Source: Cyanobacteria bacterium UBA8803 (GTDB taxonomy: Bacteria > Cyanobacteriota > Cyanobacteriia > Cyanobacteriales > Coleofasciculaceae). Taken from it: 9,440 nucleotides of DNA. A program made the translations under genes and the position numbers. The stretch spans positions 1-9,440 of the forward strand of contig DNXU01000577.1 of NCBI GenBank assembly GCA_003505715.1, given 5' to 3'. This document shows, piece by piece, positions 6,250-9,440 of the stretch. The notes beneath the pieces are model-generated. The model was not told where the DNA came from, made no database searches, and saw only the letters and a program-made list of their open reading frames with translations. Position 1 is the stretch's first letter; each line of letters starts with the position of its first letter.

Positions 6250-7872
6250 ATGAAAACGACTAAAACGAGTTTCAAGACTACGGTGGTATGGAACAACATC
6301 AACTGGAAGAAAGTTCAGCGGATGGTGTTCAAGTTGCAAAAGCGCATACATAAAGCTGCTCAACGTGGGGATGTCAAAGCAATGCGACGACTCCAGAAAA
6401 CCTTGATGAAATCCTGGTACGCTAAGCTTCTAGCCACGCGACAAGTAACCCAAGATAACGGCGGCAAGAAAACAGCAGGGATAAACGGGGTGAAATCCCT
6501 CAGTTATGCTCAACGTCTGGAACTAGCTAACAGTTTAGGAACTACTAGGAAGGTAAAACCGACCCGTAGAATCTCGATTTCCAAACCAGGAACAGACGAA
6601 AAGCGACCCCTAGCAATTCCCACAATGGCAGATAGAGCTAATCAGGCGCTAGCTAAATTAGCTATAGAACCACAATGGGAAGCCTATTTCGAGCCAAACA
6701 GTTACGGGTTTAGGCCAGGACGGACAGCACATGATGCGATCGCCGCCATCTACTTAGCAATACACTGTAAAGCTAAGTATGTCTTACAGGCGAATATTTC
6801 CAAGTGCTTTGACAACATTGATCATCAGAAGCTACTGAACAAATTAAATACCTACCCATCTATGAGACGGTTAATCCGTAACTGGCTGAAAGCTGGATTT
6901 ATGGATGGAGAGGATGCCTTCCCCAAAGAAGCAGGTACGCCAGCAAGCGAGGTAATCTCTCCTCTACTGGCAAATATTGCTTTTCACGGGATGGAAGAGG
7001 TCATTAAGGAATACGCAAACACCTTACCTACTCGTAGGAACCACGGGCAAAAACCAAACCGCGTCCTCAGTTTGATTCGATATGCAGATGATTTGGTGAT
7101 TATTCACGAAGACATCAATGTTGTATTAGGGGTACAAGCTGTAATCGCAGGTTTCTTGAAAGACATCGGCTTGGAGATCAACCCAAGCAAGACGAGAATT
7201 TGCCACACTTTTGCAGAATACAAAGGTGAAAAACCTGGATTCGATTTCTTGGGTTTTAATATCCGACAATTCTCCGTCAACGAGGGGATGAGCGCCAGGG
7301 CACCTAAATCAGGCAGAATCCTGGGGTTTCAAACAATTATTCAACCCAGCCAAAAAGCGGTACAACGTCACTACAAGGCTATATCTGACATCATTGATGC
7401 CCACAAAGCAGCACCACAAAAAGTGTTGATCCAGAAACTAAATTCCATTATCCAAGAATGGGTTAAGTACTACTCATTTGCTTGCTCAACAGATGTTTTT
7501 AGGGGCTTAAATCATAAGATTTATACCAAACTGACATCATGGGCAAGATCCAGACATCCTAATAAAGGTGCCAAATGGGTAGTTGAGAAATACTGGATAA
7601 AAGTAGGTGGGGATAACTGGGTGTTTGGTTACATCAACCCAAAAACAGATGAAAGATATATCCTGTCAAAGCACACAGAAACTAAAATTGTCCGTCACCT
7701 TAAGGTTAACAATATTCAAGCATTGCCTAGACATTGCCATGACCAAAAGACGAGCCTAGATGGCAGTCTGAGTAGTTCCCAGGACCAGGGTATGTTTTCT
7801 GAGGAGCCGGATGAGGTGAAAGTCTCATGTCCGGTTCTGGAGACGAGTAGCACTCGTGAGGGTGTTGCTTAG
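6250..7872 (+). CDS. Intron 2 maturase, RT-inactive, HNH deleted
   Basis: Intron-encoded protein, 540 residues, homologous along its length to the intron 1 protein. Order: N-terminal RT region with VTQDN (66-70), SYGFRPGR (151-158), RT core to about 340 with an intact YADD (278-281), maturase X region about 355-450 (WVKYY, WARSRHPNKG). Oddities: the motif A catalytic Asp is Asn182 (QANISKCFD), TPQGG reads TPASE (230-234), and TPGVDG reads TAGING. After KVN (485-487) the sequence jumps to the HNH tail RHCHDQK (495-500), lacking the equivalent of about 68 residues of the intron 1 protein, in frame. It should be unable to reverse transcribe or cut DNA; splicing help by the X domain may be what is kept. 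The start ATG aligns with that chosen for intron 1. The C-terminus runs through domains V and VI to a TAG containing the branch A. Confidence 0.9.
   Translation: MKTTKTSFKTTVVWNNINWKKVQRMVFKLQKRIHKAAQRGDVKAMRRLQKTLMKSWYAKLLATRQVTQDNGGKKTAGINGVKSLSYAQRLELANSLGTTRKVKPTRRISISKPGTDEKRPLAIPTMADRANQALAKLAIEPQWEAYFEPNSYGFRPGRTAHDAIAAIYLAIHCKAKYVLQANISKCFDNIDHQKLLNKLNTYPSMRRLIRNWLKAGFMDGEDAFPKEAGTPASEVISPLLANIAFHGMEEVIKEYANTLPTRRNHGQKPNRVLSLIRYADDLVIIHEDINVVLGVQAVIAGFLKDIGLEINPSKTRICHTFAEYKGEKPGFDFLGFNIRQFSVNEGMSARAPKSGRILGFQTIIQPSQKAVQRHYKAISDIIDAHKAAPQKVLIQKLNSIIQEWVKYYSFACSTDVFRGLNHKIYTKLTSWARSRHPNKGAKWVVEKYWIKVGGDNWVFGYINPKTDERYILSKHTETKIVRHLKVNNIQALPRHCHDQKTSLDGSLSSSQDQGMFSEEPDEVKVSCPVLETSSTREGVA
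7804..7837 (+). ncRNA. Group II intron domain V, intron 2
   Basis: A 34-nt hairpin: GAGCCGGA pairs with TCCGGTTC (with the shifted TG bulge), then the TGAGGT/GTCTCA stem with a GAAA loop. The basal stem differs from intron 1 by compensating changes, while the distal stem and loop are identical. This supports a maintained ribozyme. Confidence 0.93.
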
Positions 7873-7878
7873 TTTAAT
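7838..7878 (+). ncRNA. Domain VI and 3' splice site, intron 2
   Basis: AGTAGCACTC (7846-7855) pairs over ten positions, including wobbles, with GGGTGTTGCT (7860-7869) around a GTGA loop. A7871, eight bases from the 3' end, is the likely branch point, followed by GTTTAAT and the exon junction. Confidence 0.85.
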
Positions 7879-9440
7879 GGTACGGGTGCTGTCCTCGAAC
7901 CAAGATATATTAACCAATTGCCGCCCATTCGCAATCGCTTGATTGTTAACGTGGCGGGTTCAATTGGCTTGACTCCACCCCAGCAGCGCCGCGAACAAAC
8001 TGAAGTTAACACAGAAGGCGATCGCGTTACTATCTACGTGGGAGACTCTCGCCAAGGTTGGGTTAAGTCTTATCAAACCCTACTGGAACTCTCCAGTGAT
8101 GAGCAGTTTCCTGGAGCAGTGCAAGTTTTCATAGACCTCAGCGATATCCGTCCTGCGGGAGAAGCCCTCAAAGGTTTTGGCGGTGTGGCCAATCCGATTA
8201 AGTTACCCGAACTTTATCATCGTTGCGCTGCTATTCTCAATAAAGCGATCGGACGGCAATTAAATTCAGTGGAATGCTGCTTATTAATTGATGAAGCAGC
8301 TGTTACCATCGTGGCCGGAAATATCAGAAGAAGCGCTGGTATGAGAGAGTTTGCTTCTGATGATGAATTAGGAGCAAATGCCAAGAATAATCTTTGGCAA
8401 CAGGATCAGAACGGCAATTGGCGCATCGATCCGGAGCGCGACGCACTGAGAATGGCCAACCATACCAGAATTTTCCACTACAAACCCTCTCTTTCAGAAT
8501 GCCTTGAGGCGGTAAGAAAGCAATATTACAGTGGTGAAGGCGCAATCATGTGGGCAGGTGAGTCAGTTGCTAGGGCAAACTGCGATCTCCTGCCAACGGC
8601 AGAGCTAAGAAAAGATTTTCTGAATGCTTACGATCAAGGATTAGCTAGAGAGTGGATTCAAAGCCATTATCCTAATATGGCAACCGATGAGCTAGAACAT
8701 CGGTTAGCTCGTGTCGGCTTAAACCCCTGTGGTGAAATCATTGGCTCAAATTTTCACTGTAACTTGGCTGAGATCCACCTCAATCAACTTGACCCATACA
8801 ATTACCAAGAACAAGAGGAAGCATTCAGTGCTGGTGCCCTTTCCGTAGCGGTACTGCTCAATCACAAATTTGTCGAACCCCGCTACCAGTACAGTCGTGA
8901 ATTAGACCCTATTGTAGGCGTATCCTTCACAGGCTTATTTGACTTCTTTGTCAAGGCTTTTGGCGTTGATTGGTTGCGGTGGTGGGAGCAAGGGCGACCG
9001 GAAACCATGGCTGGACTAGAATTTAAGCGGCAGGAGCAAGAATACCTGAGCCGCTGGCACTCCATCGTGCATCGGGTAATCGGGGATTATTGCGATCGCC
9101 ACAATCTCAAACGCCCCAACCGCTGTACTACCGTTCAACCCTCTGGCACCAAATCCTTACTTACTAGTGCGTCTCCAGGTTGGCATCCCCCGAAAGCGCA
9201 GCGTTTTATCCGGCGGATCACTTTCAGGAAGAACGATCCGGTTGCCCTAGCCTGTATTGACTACGGTTACAGTGTTATCCCCTCTCAATCAGATAAAGAT
9301 GAACAGGGCAATCTGCTTAACGATCCTTTTGATGCGCGATGCTCTGAATGGCTGGTGGAAATTCCAGTTGCCGTACTTTGGGCGGACTTACCAGGAGCCG
9401 ATCAAATTGACATTAGCCAGTTCTCGGCTGTTTCTCAAAA
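7879..9440 (+). CDS. nrdJ: Ribonucleotide reductase class II (NrdJ), exon 3, partial
   Basis: The catalytic body of NrdJ, open to the window edge: 520 codons plus two bases, residues 124-643 of the spliced protein; the C-terminus with the shuttle cysteine pair lies outside. Seen: GTGAVLEP directly after the junction, NPCGEI with the radical cysteine Cys407 and Glu409 (Cys408/Glu410 in the Lactobacillus enzyme), Cys417 in FHCNLAE as partner of Cys101 from exon 2, and the PSGT phosphate-binding loop (544-547) followed by KSLLTSASPGWHPPKAQRF. The enzyme uses adenosylcobalamin to make a thiyl radical and needs no oxygen or second subunit. No stop or frameshift occurs, so the gene appears functional once both introns are spliced. 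The NPCGE and PSGT regions, frequent intein sites in RNRs, are uninterrupted. Confidence 0.95.

Larger units (their letters stand above)
5660..7878 (+). mobile_element. Group II intron 2 in nrdJ (2,219 nt)
   Basis: The second chloroplast-like group II intron. It starts GTGCGATTCG, has about 0.59 kb of ribozyme domains I-III (5660 to about 6245) with no other gene, an RT/maturase frame in domain IV, domain V at 7804-7837 and the 3' end ...TTAGTTTAAT. Removal joins MMGC to GTGAVLEP in phase 0, a conserved NrdJ loop, which fixes the borders. Its EBS1 is well placed in a hairpin loop. It is a diverged relative of intron 1 and about 320 nt shorter, with much of the difference being loss of the HNH coding region. 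The encoded RT lacks a catalytic Asp, so retrohoming is unlikely. Confidence 0.93.

Noticed and set aside
7879..9440. An intein in exon 3
   Set aside because: The NPCGE and PSGT blocks, common intein sites in ribonucleotide reductases, are continuous with no splicing motifs between them.

Overview
The window looks cyanobacterial. The HIP1 octamer GCGATCGC occurs four times. The + strand encodes a cyanobacterial-type class II (adenosylcobalamin-dependent) ribonucleotide reductase, and two chloroplast-like group II introns interrupt it. Split NrdJ genes of this kind are known from filamentous cyanobacteria such as Trichodesmium; the exact species cannot be named from the sequence.

Left part (1-1929): one complete gene on the minus strand (163-1839) encodes a divergent FAD-dependent oxidoreductase of the fumarate reductase / succinate dehydrogenase / L-aspartate oxidase fold. 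Two of the usual catalytic positions appear substituted. The gene sits between two short repeats (1-23 and 1909-1929). The same two repeats occur next to each other, inverted, at 2320-2364. The simplest reading is a long inverted repeat whose left arm was split by about 1.9 kb carrying the oxidoreductase gene.

Middle (1930-2749): about 0.8 kb with no convincing gene. It holds the spacer of the inverted repeat with several dyads, then a repeat-rich GC-richer stretch, then the putative nrdJ control region with two NrdR-box-like sites, 41 bp apart, that flank or overlap a plausible promoter.

Right part (2750-9440): nrdJ in three exons, 2750-3004 (85 codons), 5546-5659 (38 codons) and 7879 to the window edge (520 codons plus 2 nt; the C-terminus lies outside). 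Both introns sit in phase 0 and have GUGYG 5' ends, a canonical 34-nt domain V, and a domain VI with a candidate branch A at -8. The joined exons give a continuous NrdJ with Cys101 and Cys417 (redox pair), Cys407 and Glu409 (thiyl-radical site) and the PSGT loop.

Each intron encodes a reverse transcriptase/maturase. Both proteins have lost the same RT catalytic aspartate (position 182: Gly in one, Asn in the other). The first also has YAAD instead of YADD, and the HNH endonuclease is degenerate in the first and mostly deleted in the second. The maturase (X) regions look intact. The introns therefore look like elements that have lost mobility but are still required to splice out of a probably essential gene, helped by their own crippled proteins or by a maturase encoded elsewhere.
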